64,000 nucleotides of DNA from contig NZ_JAOVZR010000003.1 of NCBI RefSeq assembly GCF_026619415.1, positions 124,001 through 188,000 on the forward strand. The letters run 5' to 3'. Below are positions 17,790 to 27,981 of this stretch, one piece after another. The notes below the pieces were generated by a model, which saw nothing but the letters and a program-made list of their open reading frames with translations, made no database searches and was not told the origin of the DNA. Each line of letters opens with the position of its first letter. Positions within the stretch are counted from its first letter, which is position 1. Source of the DNA: Hoeflea algicola (GTDB lineage Bacteria; Pseudomonadota; Alphaproteobacteria; Rhizobiales; Rhizobiaceae). The position numbers and the translations under genes are program-made.

Positions 17790-18240
17790 AGGAACCTTTG
17801 AATGGTGAGTGGAGAAACAGAAAACCCGGCGGCACTGCACCACCGGCGTAGGGCGTTATCGGCCTGCCCGAACCATCGTGTGGCTGGACCGCGGATCGCG
17901 GCAAATCCACTCCGTCGATCACGACAGACGCGCCGATTTCAATCGACTGTCCGGGGAGTGCAACAACGGTCTTGATCAACGGACTAAGCCAGCCTGGGCA
18001 AATGCCGCGGCGCAGATATCCGCGCTCACGGGCCCGTCGAAACTCGTGCGTTAACGGCGGACAGATGAAGATGCGATCCCCAATGCTAATGGCGCGGCTC
18101 AGCATCTCTATGCGCCAGATCCCGAGCGGATAGCTCGGTGTCAGATTAATCCGCAGCCCCATCCCATAGGCTGCGACAAAAAGGGCTACCGGAAGGAAAA
18201 GAAGTGCCGTCACTATGGCAATACGTCGCCTCCGTGTCAT
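17710..18240 (-). CDS. traF: TraF conjugal-transfer peptidase (S26 signal-peptidase-like)
   Basis: A 176-residue protein with one N-terminal membrane helix (residues about 7-26) and a periplasmic serine protease domain. The catalytic pair is visible: Ser36 in [10 protein letters not shown] and Lys90 in [13 protein letters not shown]. The late [11 protein letters not shown] region is typical of the family. In IncP and Ti-type plasmids TraF matures and cyclises the pilin TrbC. Its start overlaps the traA stop (18237-18240, ATGA) and its end overlaps traB, giving a tightly coupled operon. Confidence 0.92.
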   Translation of the reverse strand: MTRRRRIAIVTALLFLPVALFVAAYGMGLRINLTPSYPLGIWRIEMLSRAISIGDRIFICPPLTHEFRRARERGYLRRGICPGWLSPLIKTVVALPGQSIEIGASVVIDGVDLPRSAVQPHDGSGRPITPYAGGAVPPGFLFLHSPFKGSYDSRYFGPIPAAGVLGLATPVLTFVP

Positions 18241-21200
18241 TGCTTGAGCCCCAGGCTCTTACTCTGCGTTTGCCGCAACGCTTCCGATTCCTTCAGTGCC
18301 TGCTGGGTCCGCTCCTGAGCGGCCAACTGCTGGCCGGCCCGCATCAGCGGCCAGGCGACTGCAAGCTTTTCCCTTTCGCCCGGCGACATGCCTTGGGCTG
18401 CCTTCTCAAAGATCGAACCCGATAGGTCCTTGGCTCCATTGCTGAGCAGCGTCCGTTCCCCGAACCGTTCGGAAACGGCCCGGTTGAAGCTATCAAGCTC
18501 GGCCTTCACCATGCGGTCGGCCAGTGCAAACCCAACTGCTGCCGGCAGATCGTTGCGATCTATGGCGTTGCGGATCTTTTCAATTGCCCGGGCCGCGGCC
18601 GGCGACAGGGACGGAATCTCGATCGAGGTTCGCTTGCGGTGTCCCTCTTCTTCCAACCTGTAATTCGCGACCGCCTTCTGGCGCATGTCGAGGTAGCGCT
18701 CAAGGTCACGACGGAGCGCCGGCACGTTGACCTCCGCCACACGACGGTCCTCCCGGTCCGCTCGGCTCGCCAACAGTCCTTCCCGACCGCGCAGCGCGCC
18801 GAAGCCCGCGGCGTTTTGTTCGATTTCGCCAAGACGCTGGCGGGCAACGCTCGCGTCTTCCAGAACGGTCTCCATACGCATCGCCTTGAAGGCGGTTCCT
18901 GGATCCGCATAGACAAGACGAATACGGTCAGAGAGATTGTCCCACTGCTTTTGCAGGGCCGGATCGGACTGCAGCTTTTCGGCGACCGCGTTGGTGATCG
19001 ACATTGTAAAACTTGAGACGCCTTTGACCATTGGCCCGGCCTTTCTGGCTGTTTGACTGGATTGGTGAAGTGGATGATCGACAAGGCCGAGCTGCGCGCC
19101 GGCGGTGCGAAGCCGGACGCTAAGATCGACGAGTCTCTGTTTCTGCCGGATGGTCCATTGCACCCGGTCACGCAATAGCGTCCGGGCAACGCGAACGAGA
19201 TGCAGGCCGCGATTGTTGGCGAAGCGGAGCGCCTGGGCATAGAACCGGCCGCTTGCATAATCGAGGGTCACTTCCTTGGCGTTCTTGCGGGAGAGGATCT
19301 TCTCAAGTCCACCTGCAAGGTGGAAGGGTCGGCTGCCGTAGTAGAGGGCCAAGCCCTCCCGGTGCCGGGTCATCGCGACATAGGTAAGATGCCGGTCGAG
19401 CGAGAGCGAGGCGAGCACCTTTACGCGGTCGACGGTTGCACCTTGCGATTTGTGGATCGTCGTCGCATAGCCATGATCGAGATTGCGATAGAATCGCTGA
19501 TCGACGTCCACGCGGTGCACGCCCTCCCCCTCGCCGACGGCCACGGCGATCCTGCCGGGCGCTGCCTCGACGACCTTGCCGATCATGCCGTTCTTGACGC
19601 CAAGCGAGCCTTCATTCTTAAGGAACACGATCTGGTCGCCAACGGCGAATCGCCGGGGTCCATCCTCGGTCTTGAAGGCGTGGCCTTCTTCGATCAGACC
19701 CCGCTCAACCAGCTTTTCGCGCGCCATCGAATTGAGTTGACGCACATCGCGGCGCACATGCGCGAGGATCAGTGTCGACTTCTCCGGATCGTAATCGCGG
19801 TTCCAGTCGGCAATGAGGGTTTCCAGTGCCTCAGCCTTCAGCGTTTTTGCGATCAACCGGCCCTTCCCGCCGTAAGCAGCGAGCGCTTCGGCAACGCGCC
19901 CGCGCGCCAGGTCGAGCGAGGCGGCGCGCATCCAGTCTTCTTTCTGGCGATAGATGGTTTCGAGCTCGGCATATCCGGTGCGTTCCACGATGGCACGGAA
20001 GGCGGCACCCGCCTCGATGGGCTGGAGCTGCTCGGCATCTCCGACCAGGACGAGTTTGGCGCCGGCTTTGGTGATGGCTTCGACGAAGGTCGCCATCTGC
20101 CGGGACGACACCATGCCCGCTTCATCGAGCACGAATATCGTCTTGCCATCGAGACGCCGGCGTCCCTGTTTCCAATTGAGTTCCCACGACGCCAGCGTAC
20201 GGGAGGGAATGCCCGCCTCTTTCTCCAAACCCTCCGCCGCCTTGCCTGCAAGCGCGCCACCAACAACGTTGTATCCGGCCAATTCCCAGGCTTCGCGGGC
20301 AGCCTTCATCATCGTGGTCTTGCCGGCCCCTGCGCGGCCCACCACGGTTGCTATGCGCTCGGCTCCCGCCACATGTTCGATGGCCGTCCGCTGCTCTTCC
20401 GACAGCCGGTCATGCCGGGAAAAGACGGTTTCCAGGACTTTCGCCGCAACCGCGAACCCGTCCCTTCCCGAAAGCCAGTTTGCGCGGGAAATCATTTCGG
20501 CTTCGAGCCTGATCATCGCACGGGTCGTGAGGCGCGCCGGAACCCGTGCCCCGGTCGCAAAGTCGATTGTCTCGTCAGTGAGTTTCAGGCACTCCGGGCT
20601 TTCCGTAATCCGAGTGAGAAGCCGCCGGAAGCGCTCGGGATCGTCGACATAGCGATGCAAGACCTTGGCGATGTCGCGCTGATCGAAGACGCTTCGTTCT
20701 GACGTCAGTATATCGAAAACGAGTTCAGGCCTGTGCTCGATCCGGGCAGCGTTCCTTTTCCGTTGGGCCTCATGCAATGCCAGCCGTTCGAGATCGATCC
20801 TGGTTCCCGCATCGCTTGCCTTGCGCTGCAGCGCCTTTGCCGCAACGCCGATATGGGTTGTCGGCTCGATGTCGATGCTGCGTTCGGCGTAGGACCGGCC
20901 ATCGACACGGATTTCGAGACCGGCCATTGCGAGGTGATGGTTTTGGAGATCGAGCCATCTCTGCCGCTGTTCGAGGAATTCCGCCTTCTCGCCGGACCAA
21001 AGTTTGTATTGGATTTTCCCGGTTTTGGTTCGAACCGGGTTTCCATCCGGGCCAATCACCGCGACCTTCTTGGAACCGAACCCGTCCTGGGTGAGCGAAC
21101 GCAATGTCGTCATCAGATGGATATGCGGATTGCCGCGATCGTTATGGAAGACCCAATCGGCCACTTGCCCGCGAGCGAGCACCTGCTCTGAGACGAACTG

Positions 21201-21548
21201 CTGGACGAGCGCGATGTTCTGGTCGCGAGTAAGCTCGACGGGCAAAGCGACAATGAATTCCTTGGCGAGCTGGGCGTCGTTGCGTTTTTCGAATGCCTCT
21301 ACCTTGTTCCAGAAGGCTTCCGCTGCCCCGGCAACCGAACGATCGGCGATCATCTCCCGCACCCATTTCGGCGCATCGGGGGGCAGCAGGAATTCTTCGT
21401 GGGCGAGGTTCTTCTTGTTGGAATAGTCGACTGTGCGCGCTTCCGCCTCGTGGCTCATCTTCGCGCAATGGCGATAGGCTGCGGACAGAACGGCGCTGCG
21501 GCCATTTCCACGGGAAATAAGCTGGGGTGTAAAATGCGTGATCGCCAC
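18237..21548 (-). CDS. traA: TraA conjugative relaxase/helicase (MobQ family)
   Basis: A 1103-residue bifunctional protein that nicks oriT and unwinds the transferred strand. The N-terminal relaxase has catalytic Tyr25 ([10 protein letters not shown]) and the metal-binding NPHIHLMTT near residue 140. A central RecD/TraI-like helicase has Walker [12 protein letters not shown] near residue 402 and Walker [15 protein letters not shown] near 472; later motifs GDQIVFLKN and [14 protein letters not shown] follow. The last 250 residues are helical. The codon at 21548 is GTG, with GGAG about 12 bases upstream, and similarity starts right there. It reads away from oriT and is divergent to traC-traD-traG, as in Ti plasmids. 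Confidence 0.95.
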   Translation of the reverse strand: MAITHFTPQLISRGNGRSAVLSAAYRHCAKMSHEAEARTVDYSNKKNLAHEEFLLPPDAPKWVREMIADRSVAGAAEAFWNKVEAFEKRNDAQLAKEFIVALPVELTRDQNIALVQQFVSEQVLARGQVADWVFHNDRGNPHIHLMTTLRSLTQDGFGSKKVAVIGPDGNPVRTKTGKIQYKLWSGEKAEFLEQRQRWLDLQNHHLAMAGLEIRVDGRSYAERSIDIEPTTHIGVAAKALQRKASDAGTRIDLERLALHEAQRKRNAARIEHRPELVFDILTSERSVFDQRDIAKVLHRYVDDPERFRRLLTRITESPECLKLTDETIDFATGARVPARLTTRAMIRLEAEMISRANWLSGRDGFAVAAKVLETVFSRHDRLSEEQRTAIEHVAGAERIATVVGRAGAGKTTMMKAAREAWELAGYNVVGGALAGKAAEGLEKEAGIPSRTLASWELNWKQGRRRLDGKTIFVLDEAGMVSSRQMATFVEAITKAGAKLVLVGDAEQLQPIEAGAAFRAIVERTGYAELETIYRQKEDWMRAASLDLARGRVAEALAAYGGKGRLIAKTLKAEALETLIADWNRDYDPEKSTLILAHVRRDVRQLNSMAREKLVERGLIEEGHAFKTEDGPRRFAVGDQIVFLKNEGSLGVKNGMIGKVVEAAPGRIAVAVGEGEGVHRVDVDQRFYRNLDHGYATTIHKSQGATVDRVKVLASLSLDRHLTYVAMTRHREGLALYYGSRPFHLAGGLEKILSRKNAKEVTLDYASGRFYAQALRFANNRGLHLVRVARTLLRDRVQWTIRQKQRLVDLSVRLRTAGAQLGLVDHPLHQSSQTARKAGPMVKGVSSFTMSITNAVAEKLQSDPALQKQWDNLSDRIRLVYADPGTAFKAMRMETVLEDASVARQRLGEIEQNAAGFGALRGREGLLASRADREDRRVAEVNVPALRRDLERYLDMRQKAVANYRLEEEGHRKRTSIEIPSLSPAAARAIEKIRNAIDRNDLPAAVGFALADRMVKAELDSFNRAVSERFGERTLLSNGAKDLSGSIFEKAAQGMSPGEREKLAVAWPLMRAGQQLAAQERTQQALKESEALRQTQSKSLGLKQ

Positions 21549-21804
21549 GGTTCATCAGGCTCCTGCGAGACAAGTTCATCCTTGTTCCGCAGGCTGCCGC
21601 CCCGGCCCGACTGGGACCGCAGCGAGCCACGTCGCCCCAGCGACGTATTACTGCGCCCTTGGACGCATTCCTTCGGAACGCAGGGATGATCTCTCAAAGC
21701 GTCGGATCTGCCGACCCGGCATTTCTGCCGGGATGCGCTTCACGCGCTCCCGGGCGATTCTCCTCATGCCTTCGGGGCATTCGTGACAATCGGGAGCAAA
21801 CGGA
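21549..21804. other. oriT: Origin of transfer (oriT) region between traA and traC
   Basis: The core lies at about 21625-21665. It has a perfect inverted repeat ACGTCGC-CCCA-GCGACGT (21629-21646) followed by ATTACTGCGCCCTTGG. Read on the reverse strand this is CCAAGGGCGCAGTAATACGT followed by the repeat, closely resembling the oriT of Ti and Q-type plasmids, where the nick lies in the GCGCCC-side sequence. Downstream are hairpins CCGGCATTTCTGCCGG and GCCTTCGGGGC. GTCGG-ATCTG-CCGAC near 21700 is a further dyad. No close match to the canonical TraR tra box was found. Position between divergent traA and traC fits the Ti arrangement exactly. Confidence 0.85.
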
Positions 21805-22068
21805 ATGAAGAAGCCATCATCCAGAATCAAAGAAGAGATCGCCAAACTCCAGGAGCAGCTGAAGGCCGCAGAGACGCGTGAGGCCGAACGGATCGGCCGG
21901 ATCGCGCTCAAGGCCGGGATTGGCGAAGTCGAAGCCGACGAGGGTAAGCTGCTGACGGCGTTTGAGGACCTGGCCAAACGGTTTCGTGAGCGCGGCGGCG
22001 AGACCCGGAAAGTCCCTCCCGCGCAAAACCCGTCTGGCGCGGCTTCGCGCGCAAATAGCGAGGCTTGA
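21805..22068 (+). CDS. traC: TraC conjugation accessory protein
   Basis: An 87-residue basic, helical protein beginning [19 protein letters not shown], with the family's [14 protein letters not shown] motif and a basic/polar tail. TraC of Ti-type plasmids is a small relaxosome-associated protein needed for DNA processing; its biochemistry is little known. A GGGAG ribosome site precedes the start. It is the first gene of traC-traD-traG, transcribed away from oriT. Confidence 0.9.
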   Translation: MKKPSSRIKEEIAKLQEQLKAAETREAERIGRIALKAGIGEVEADEGKLLTAFEDLAKRFRERGGETRKVPPAQNPSGAASRANSEA

Positions 22069-22072
22069 GCGC

Positions 22073-22288
22073 ATGCGACAAGCAAGCCAATCGGAAAAGC
22101 GCAGGAAAGACACGCGCGAGAAAATTCAGCTCGGCGGCCTGATTGCCAAGGCAGGCTTGCGCTACGAGAAGCGCGCGCTCCTGCTTGGCCTTCTGATCGA
22201 CGGCACGCGGCGGATCAAAGGCGACGAGAATGAGCGAGAACGGCTGACGGCGATCGGAGCGGAGGCGTTTTCCGATGACACCGAGTAA
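22073..22288 (+). CDS. traD: TraD conjugation accessory protein
   Basis: A 71-residue protein, the same size as Ti TraD, with the family core [20 protein letters not shown] and LLGLLIDG. The frame is open upstream into traC, but ATG 22073, four bases after the traC stop, fits the family start. It ends inside traG (14-base overlap), so translation of the three genes is coupled. It is thought to act with TraC and TraG in presenting the relaxosome. Confidence 0.88.
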   Translation: MRQASQSEKRRKDTREKIQLGGLIAKAGLRYEKRALLLGLLIDGTRRIKGDENERERLTAIGAEAFSDDTE

Positions 22289-24185
22289 GCTCATTCTTCT
22301 GCTTGCGCCCGTCGGCATGATGATCGCCGTCTGCATCGGGTTAAAAGGTTCCGAAGCCTGGTTGGCGCAATTTGGAAATTCGGTTGAGACGCAACAGACG
22401 TTTGGGCGGATCGGCATCGCCATACCCTATGGCCTAGCCGCGGGTCTCGGCATCGTTTTCCTGTTTGCAGCGCGCGGAGCAATGGCGATCAGGTTCGCCG
22501 GATACGGTGTTCTTACCGGTGCAATTGCCGTGATCGCCATTGCCGCGACGCGGGAAACTACACGCCTCAGCGGTTTTGCAGACGCGGTTCCGGCGGGACA
22601 CAGCCTGCTCGAATATGCCGATCCTTCGACCGGCATCGGCGCAATACTTTGTTTTGTGGCTGGCATGTTTGCGCTCCGCGTCGCTCTCAATGGTGATGCG
22701 GCGTTCGCGACAATGAAGCCGCGGCGGGTGACGGGAAAGCGCGCAATCCACGGATCAGCCGACTGGATGTCCGTCGCCGCCGCCAAGAATATGTTCGGTG
22801 AGGGTGGCGGCATTGTCCTTGGCGAGGCATATCGCGTCGACCAGGACAGTGTGGCGAACCGACCATTCCGTACTGATGTCAATGATACGTGGGGCAATGG
22901 AGGGAGGTCATCGCTGCTCTGCTTCGACGCCTCGTTCGGATCGACGCACGGACTGGTCTTTGCCGGATCGGGCGGGTTCAAGACCACTTCGGTGACGATC
23001 CCTACTGCGCTCAAATGGGGTGGAGGGCTCGTTGCGCTCGATCCATCAAACGAGGCCGCACCCATGGTGATCGATCAGCGGCGGCGTGCTGGACATGAGG
23101 TTTTCGTGCTCAGCCCCAAGGACGCCTCGGTCGGGTTCAATGTGCTCGACTGGATCGGCAGGTTCGGCGGTACCAAGGAGGAGGATGTCGTTGCGGTCGC
23201 AAGTTGGGTGGTGACCGATACCGGACGTCAGACTTCGATGCGCGACGACTTCTTCCGCGCCTCCGCCCTGCAACTTATCACCGCTCTGATCGCCGACGTC
23301 TGCCTGTCAGGGCATACGGAAACGGAAAACCAGACGCTGCGCCAGATGCGCATGAACCTGTCCGAACCTGAGCCCAAATTGCGCGAGCGATTGCAGAGGA
23401 TCCACGACAATTCAGAAACCGCATTCGTTCGAGAGAACGTCGCCGCCTTCGTCAACATGACGCCGGAAACCTTCTCCGGTGTTTACGCCAACGCGATCAA
23501 GGAAACACACTGGCTGAGCTACCCGAACTATGCTGCACTCGTTTCAGGTTCGAGTTTCTCGACCGATGACATCGCCGGCGGCAAGACCGACATCTTCGTC
23601 AACCTCGACCTTAAAACACTGGAGGCCCATCCGGGGTTGGCCCGCACCATCATCGGCGCGCTTCTCAACGCCATCTACAACCGGAGCGGCGAGATCGGCG
23701 GCCGCACCCTGTTCCTGCTCGATGAGGTGGCTCGGCTCGGTTACCTGCGCATTCTGGAAACCGCGCGCGATGCCGGTCGTAAATACGGCATCAGCCTGCT
23801 TCTGCTTTTCCAGTCGATCGGCCAGATGCGCGAAACCTATGGCGGTCGTGACGCCGCATCGAAATGGTTCGAGAGCGCCTCATGGGTATCCTTCGCCGCA
23901 ATCAACGATCCCGAGACCGCGGACTACATCTCGCGACGCTGCGGCAATACCACGGTGGAGGTCGACCAGTTGAGCCGCACATTGCAGATGTCGGGGTCGT
24001 CGCGAACGCGCTCCAAGCAGTTGGCGGCACGGCCTCTGATATTACCGGAAGAAGTGCTGCGCATGCGCGGCGACGAGCAGATCGTTTTCACCTCGGGTAA
24101 TCCGCCGCTCAGATGCGGACGCGCCATCTGGTTTCGGCGCAATGACATGAAAAGCGTCGTTGGCAAGAACCGGTTCCATCGCTGA
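22275..24185 (+). CDS. traG: TraG type IV coupling protein (VirD4 family)
   Basis: Inner-membrane ATPase that links the TraA-oriT relaxosome to the Trb channel. Hydrophobic helices occupy residues 5-140, followed by the TraG-specific [13 protein letters not shown] stretch, Walker [14 protein letters not shown] near residue 229-238, [10 protein letters not shown], and Walker [12 protein letters not shown] near 478. [11 protein letters not shown] and a C-terminal PEEVLRM complete the family pattern. 636 residues is normal. It is the last gene of the traCDG operon; a perfect inverted repeat lies 24 bases after its stop. Confidence 0.95.
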   Translation: MTPSKLILLLAPVGMMIAVCIGLKGSEAWLAQFGNSVETQQTFGRIGIAIPYGLAAGLGIVFLFAARGAMAIRFAGYGVLTGAIAVIAIAATRETTRLSGFADAVPAGHSLLEYADPSTGIGAILCFVAGMFALRVALNGDAAFATMKPRRVTGKRAIHGSADWMSVAAAKNMFGEGGGIVLGEAYRVDQDSVANRPFRTDVNDTWGNGGRSSLLCFDASFGSTHGLVFAGSGGFKTTSVTIPTALKWGGGLVALDPSNEAAPMVIDQRRRAGHEVFVLSPKDASVGFNVLDWIGRFGGTKEEDVVAVASWVVTDTGRQTSMRDDFFRASALQLITALIADVCLSGHTETENQTLRQMRMNLSEPEPKLRERLQRIHDNSETAFVRENVAAFVNMTPETFSGVYANAIKETHWLSYPNYAALVSGSSFSTDDIAGGKTDIFVNLDLKTLEAHPGLARTIIGALLNAIYNRSGEIGGRTLFLLDEVARLGYLRILETARDAGRKYGISLLLLFQSIGQMRETYGGRDAASKWFESASWVSFAAINDPETADYISRRCGNTTVEVDQLSRTLQMSGSSRTRSKQLAARPLILPEEVLRMRGDEQIVFTSGNPPLRCGRAIWFRRNDMKSVVGKNRFHR

Positions 24186-24208
24186 TCGCGAGGAATGTGT
24201 ATCAACGT

Positions 24209-24238
24209 TGTGAATCAATTGTCCTGCTTTGATTCACA
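24209..24238. other. Perfect 10-bp inverted repeat after traG
   Basis: TGTGAATCAA (24209-24218) and TTGATTCACA (24229-24238) flank a 10-base spacer between traG and the WGR gene. No T-run follows, so it may be an operator for the downstream gene or a weak terminator or RNA-stability element for traG. Confidence 0.45.
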
Positions 24239-24281
24239 CAACTCATTGGACTTGGGTTGCGGTGTCGAAGAGACTCTTCGC

Positions 24282-24542
24282 ATGCAGACATTCACTCCCG
24301 ACCAGGTTCATCTTCGTCGCATCGACCCGGCCCAGAATATGCGCCGCTTCTACAGCCTGAGCCTTCAGCCCACGCTGTTCGGCGGCGCGTCGCTCATTCG
24401 CGACTGGGGAAGGATTGGAAGACGCGGTCAGACGATGATGGAAACATTCGATACGAACGCCGATGCAGGGTCCGCGCTGCACCGTCTTGAGCGTAGCAAA
24501 AGGCGCCGCGGATATCGCGATGCGGCAGTACAGCGGCGCTGA
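24282..24542 (+). CDS. WGR-domain protein
   Basis: An 86-residue protein that is essentially a single WGR domain: LRRIDPAQNMRRFYSLSLQP, then LIRDWGRIGRRGQ, the WGR signature, and a helix ALHRLERSKRRRGY. WGR domains occur in PARPs and in bacterial proteins near DNA-processing genes, and are thought to bind nucleic acids. Small WGR proteins are common next to tra genes on rhizobial plasmids; their role is unknown. The start is ATG 24282, where domain similarity begins; the frame is open upstream to 24195. Confidence 0.75.
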   Translation: MQTFTPDQVHLRRIDPAQNMRRFYSLSLQPTLFGGASLIRDWGRIGRRGQTMMETFDTNADAGSALHRLERSKRRRGYRDAAVQRR

Positions 24543-24573
24543 TAGCTTTGACGCCCACCGATGTTGCGAACAA

Positions 24574-24960
24574 TCAAAAGCACCGGACCGGCGCCGGATA
24601 TCGCGCGATCTTCTCGTCCACGGTCATCAGGACAATTTCCTCGGCAACGGCCTGCGAAATCAGAATACGATCGAAAGGATCCTTGTGTATGGGAGGAAGC
24701 ACCAAAAGGCCGATCGCATGTTCACCGGTGATCGCCAGTTCATGATAGCCATTGTCCACCAACCCACGCCTCAGTAACCGTGGATCGACCGCGAAATCCG
24801 GGCGTCCCAGGCCTGTCTTGATAGCGACTTCCCAAAGACTCGCCGCGCTAAAGATCAAATCGTTGTCGGAGTTCTCGATTTCGGCACGCGCTTGTGCGGG
24901 CAACTGCTCTGGATTGCTTGCGGCCCACAAAAGAAGATGGGTATCGAGAAGGAACCTCAC
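24574..24960 (-). CDS. VapC-like PIN-domain toxin
   Basis: A 128-residue PIN ribonuclease. Acidic metal ligands are in place: Asp6 (LLDTHLLLW), Glu in ASLWEVAIK, Asp in DPFDRILISQA and Asp in LMTVDEKIARY. These toxins cleave tRNA or mRNA when the antitoxin decays. The start overlaps the antitoxin stop (ATGA, 24957-24960), the usual operon form. Probably a plasmid-maintenance module. Confidence 0.9.
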   Translation of the reverse strand: MRFLLDTHLLLWAASNPEQLPAQARAEIENSDNDLIFSAASLWEVAIKTGLGRPDFAVDPRLLRRGLVDNGYHELAITGEHAIGLLVLPPIHKDPFDRILISQAVAEEIVLMTVDEKIARYPAPVRCF

Positions 24961-25202
24961 GCATCGCCTCCAAACATTGCTTCGATGTCTTCGTCACCCA
25001 TGCAATCAAAGTCATCAGGCACGGTGAACTGACCGGCCATGAAGCCGGTGCGCTTTGTTGCGCCGGGCATCGGTGCATCCAGCGCCATGACTTTCACAAG
25101 CGGTTTGCCCGCTTTGGCGATGATAAAGGGTTCGCCCTTCGCGGCCTTCTCTATCAGACGCGACAGGTGTGTCTTGGCCTCGTGGATATTGACGGTGTGC
25201 AT
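24957..25202 (-). CDS. Phd/YefM-type antitoxin
   Basis: An 81-residue antitoxin: MHTVNIHEAKTHLSRLIEKA is the DNA-binding Phd fold, followed by GEPFIIAKAGKPLVKV and an acidic toxin-binding tail (DDFDCMGDEDIEAMF). The start is ATG 25202 after AGGAG; an upstream ATG (25229) has no ribosome site. It is paired with the PIN toxin and should repress its own promoter (25228-25256). Confidence 0.9.
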   Translation of the reverse strand: MHTVNIHEAKTHLSRLIEKAAKGEPFIIAKAGKPLVKVMALDAPMPGATKRTGFMAGQFTVPDDFDCMGDEDIEAMFGGDA

Positions 25203-25227
25203 AGCGGTGCTCCTGCTTAGTCCATTC

Positions 25228-25256
25228 AACTTAGTTCATTTGCAGCCGAAGTTCAA
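25228..25256 (-). promoter_or_regulatory. Promoter of the phd-vapC module
   Basis: On the reverse strand, TTGAAC (-35, 25251-25256), a 17-base spacer and TAAGTT (-10, 25228-25233). GAACTAAG and GGACTAAG repeats overlap and follow the -10 and could be antitoxin operator half-sites. The sequence GAACTAAGTT also occurs near 26057 in the nearby non-coding stretch. Confidence 0.5.
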
Positions 25257-25309
25257 TACACCCCATCGCGCGGAAGGCCCCGTCTTGCGACGAGGCCCTC
25301 CTCCGACGG

Positions 25310-25627
25310 TTAGTCGCGATTGCCGTTCGGGCGGGACCAGATCAGCTGCAACCCTTCCTGGCCGTCCACCTCGATCAGGGTTGCGTAGATCGGAGCAGGG
25401 AAGCTCGGGTCATCCAGCTTGACCGAGATGTAATCCCGCTCGGTTCCCTTTGCCTGCTTCTGCCACCCGGCACCCAGTTCGGCGGCACCGGAGAAGATGC
25501 GGAACTGCGGGCCGTTCTCGGAAGGGGTTTCGACGCGTTCGAGGCGGGCCTTGACGTTTAGGGCGAGGGTCTTGATCTGACCGGTGAAACCGTTCTTCGC
25601 GGTGGTGAAAGTGCCGATGTTTGCCAT
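25310..25627 (-). CDS. DUF736 family protein
   Basis: A 105-residue protein typical of rhizobial plasmids: [20 protein letters not shown] at the start, then [32 protein letters not shown] and the C-terminal [19 protein letters not shown]. The function of DUF736 is unknown; abundance on conjugative plasmids suggests a stability or establishment role. ATG 25627 is preceded by GAAAGGA. A hairpin lies 25 bases upstream (25652-25670), matching one upstream of ardC. Confidence 0.92.
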   Translation of the reverse strand: MANIGTFTTAKNGFTGQIKTLALNVKARLERVETPSENGPQFRIFSGAAELGAGWQKQAKGTERDYISVKLDDPSFPAPIYATLIEVDGQEGLQLIWSRPNGNRD

Positions 25628-26274
25628 TGTCTTCATCCTTTCGATGTTTCGGGCCGCGCCTATCGCGGCCTCGATGGCTGTCAGGAGACCGGGAGCGATC
25701 GGCGCGCACCCCAAAGGGGACGAAATGAAATGGAGGACGGCGGGGAGACACTTTCTTGGCTCGCGAGGAATTCGAATGAAGTTCGAAGGGGAAGAAAGTT
25801 TCGAAGCGCCGTTGCGTCAGGCCGAGCGAGGCGAAGCCGTTTTCCGGTCAGACATGCCTCAATCGAGACCGCATTGGGCGGCGCGTTGGTGACATTTGAA
25901 CGGGAGTGAAGACCGGCAACCGTCGTATCGCAACCCCCGATCCGAAATATGATCGGACAGCATAACATGAAGCCCTTGCCAACGACGAGGTTACCACGTG
26001 GCGCTGTCGAGCCTTTCTCACAGAATGCGACACCGCTCTCATCCCCCACAGTGCGTTGAACTAAGTTTGGATGTTGTGGCGATCGAAAGGGAATGAGCAG
26101 GTACATCGACGCAAGGGCCGTGATGACCAAAGCCTTTTGATCCCTTATTCACAACCTCGATATAGCCGATGAGGAAGCGGTATCATTGCTGTGGTAGACA
26201 CGAGCACTGCAAAGCCGGGATACAGCCGGCGGAGAGCTGATCGCACTCCGCCAGGGTCATTCGGAAGGAATGCA
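25628..26274. other. Long leader/intergenic region upstream of DUF736
   Basis: About 650 bases. Next to the DUF736 gene is the hairpin GGCCGCG-CCTAT-CGCGGCC (25652-25670), and further out TGGAGGACGGCG (25731-25742), also found upstream of ardC at 27336-27347. The remainder (25760-26270) holds no convincing gene on either strand; GAACTAAGTT near 26057 repeats the phd-vapC promoter element. Confidence 0.45.
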
Positions 26275-27204
26275 TTACGCCGCCTCTTGCTCTTCAGTAA
26301 GCTGAGCCGGTTGAAGACCATGAAGATAGGTCACGGCGCGTTGTGCATGCGCCGCCGCCTGAAAGATCGCCCGTCTGTCGTCCTTCAGGATCCGCAACCA
26401 CGACTGAAGGTAGCTGGCGTGATCCGGCCGGGGCTCCAGCTCAGGCACAACACCGAGATCGGCACATAAGAAGCAGCTTCCGAGTTCGGCAATAAGCTCT
26501 TCCCTCGCACGTTCGGAGCGATCCCTATGATAGCGTGAGAGATCGCGACCCACGCGGTGCGCTGGCGCAGTCCAATGGGTTGCTTCATGGCAGAGGACAG
26601 CCACGTAGGATTCCGCATCCCGGAAGCTCTCGAAGGGCGGCATCTGTATGTGATCGCTTGCGGGAGCGAAGAAGGCTCTCGGGCCGCCATGGCGGATCAC
26701 AGCGCCGGTATTCTCGAAGAAGCGGTCCGCGTGCTCGATCCGCGATATCGGATCGGTGATCTTGTCCGGCCGGTGATAAAAGTGCTCAGGCAATCCATCG
26801 ATCTGATCGCAATTGAAGACGGTGTAGGTCTTGAGGAACGGGATATCCCGCTCGACCTCGTCGCCACGGGAATCCGTTTCGGTCTTGGTGAAGCGGCTGG
26901 CATAGACAACGGTTGCGCCGGTCTCGCCCTTGCGGACTTGTGCCCCGATCTGACCGGCTTGCCGGTAGGTCATCCAGAGTGGCGCTTCGAAGCCTCGGGC
27001 GAGGCTTTCCGACCAGAGCAGGAGGACATTGATGCCAGTGTACGGCTCGCCGGTGTGCCGGAGCGGTCGCGTAATCCGGCCTTCGAGCCGTCCCGCGCTC
27101 CAGGGTTTCATCCAGGGCCGGACACCTTTTTCCAGTTCAGTGACGATCGTCTCGGTGATCCGCGCATAGATATCGACGCGCGGGCTTTTCTCTTTCCTTT
27201 TCAT
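26275..27204 (-). CDS. ardC: ArdC-like antirestriction protein
   Basis: A 309-residue protein with an N-terminal ssDNA-binding ArdC domain (IYARITETIVTELEKGVRPW, then PYTGINVLLLW, WMTYRQAGQIGAQVRKGE) and a C-terminal zinc metalloprotease domain with CHEATHW (HExxH, near residue 204) and a downstream ELIAELGSCFL motif. ArdC proteins protect single-stranded incoming plasmid DNA from host restriction. The gene is read leftward with the other accessory genes; a hairpin (27225-27245) sits 21 bases before the start, as for DUF736, suggesting common control. Confidence 0.92.
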   Translation of the reverse strand: MKRKEKSPRVDIYARITETIVTELEKGVRPWMKPWSAGRLEGRITRPLRHTGEPYTGINVLLLWSESLARGFEAPLWMTYRQAGQIGAQVRKGETGATVVYASRFTKTETDSRGDEVERDIPFLKTYTVFNCDQIDGLPEHFYHRPDKITDPISRIEHADRFFENTGAVIRHGGPRAFFAPASDHIQMPPFESFRDAESYVAVLCHEATHWTAPAHRVGRDLSRYHRDRSERAREELIAELGSCFLCADLGVVPELEPRPDHASYLQSWLRILKDDRRAIFQAAAHAQRAVTYLHGLQPAQLTEEQEAA

Positions 27205-27224
27205 TTTCAGACCTCCTGAATTCA

Positions 27225-27245
27225 GGACCGCGCCGATCGCGGTCC
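27225..27245 (-). repeat. Leader hairpin shared by ardC and DUF736 genes
   Basis: GGACCGCG-CCGAT-CGCGGTCC upstream of ardC. The same design, GGCCGCG-CCTAT-CGCGGCC, lies at 25652-25670 upstream of the DUF736 gene, at nearly the same distance from the start codon (21 and 25 bases). Arm changes are compensated on both sides, so the fold rather than the exact sequence is conserved. Confidence 0.5.
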
Positions 27246-27471
27246 GTCACGGGTCCGCAAAAGGCGGAGCATGGAGGCTGGATCGGCACCCGACCGGGGC
27301 CCCGCGATAGAGGGGTGGTCAGGGCCGGAACGAAGTGGAGGACGGCGAAGCCGTTGCCGGACCTGCCGGCTCCGCCCGGACCTTGCCCGGGACGGACAGG
27401 AATCGGCGCCCTGTCGAAGCGAATAAGGCGGCGCCTGAGCGCCGCCCGTCGAGTGGCAGGAGTTGGTTGGC

Positions 27472-27657
27472 TCAGTGAAGAGCCTCGCCGCCGGAATAAG
27501 GATCGTAGAGGTAAAGGCCGATGACGTCCGCGTCCTCGAATTCATCAGCGGGCAGAACCCCGTATTCGTCGTCGGACTGGAAGAGGACGACTGGGGTCAT
27601 GAGGATGCGTGCGAGGTTCCAGGCGTGTTTCTGGGCGAGGGAAAGATCGTGCGACAT
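27472..27657 (-). CDS. Small hypothetical plasmid protein
   Basis: A 61-residue acidic protein: MSHDLSLAQKHAWNLARIL at the start and DEFEDADVIGLYLYDPYSGG near the end. I do not recognise a family. Amino-acid composition is protein-like, and it fits in the leftward run of small plasmid genes. A helix-strand pattern is visible, no membrane segment or signal peptide. Function unknown. Confidence 0.5.
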   Translation of the reverse strand: MSHDLSLAQKHAWNLARILMTPVVLFQSDDEYGVLPADEFEDADVIGLYLYDPYSGGEALH

Positions 27658-27981
27658 TTGAGGGCTCCATCGTTGGAGCGGGCCAATCCCGCTCTGATGG
27701 CTCCGTCAGTGTGCGGCCCAGCGGACGCGATCACCGCGCAGGCCAAAGCCAAGCGGCCGCCGCTTGCGAGCGGACCCCATGCGGGTTGATCGTGGAAGTC
27801 CGCGCCGCACCAGGAATGCCATCCCAAAAAGAGCGAGATTGGACCTCCCCGGATTGAGAGCCCTGTGGCGCACGGCATTGACCGCCCAGGAAGGGACAGC
27901 TCCGGAGCGCTCCGCCCCGTCCAGATCAATCCTGGAATGTCGCGATGAGAGGGAAAGCACGCCAGCCGCCGAAGCGGAGTG
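27658..27981. other. Non-coding stretch downstream of the PemK-like toxin gene
   Basis: About 320 bases, GC-rich, with open frames on both strands that have no ribosome sites and low-complexity, Arg/Pro/Ser-rich translations. I see no gene, clear terminator or repeat. Confidence 0.4.

Noticed and set aside
19200..20702. 500-residue open frame on the forward strand opposite traA
   Set aside because: It mirrors the codon structure of traA, has no ribosome site and no family similarity; a shadow of a GC-rich gene.
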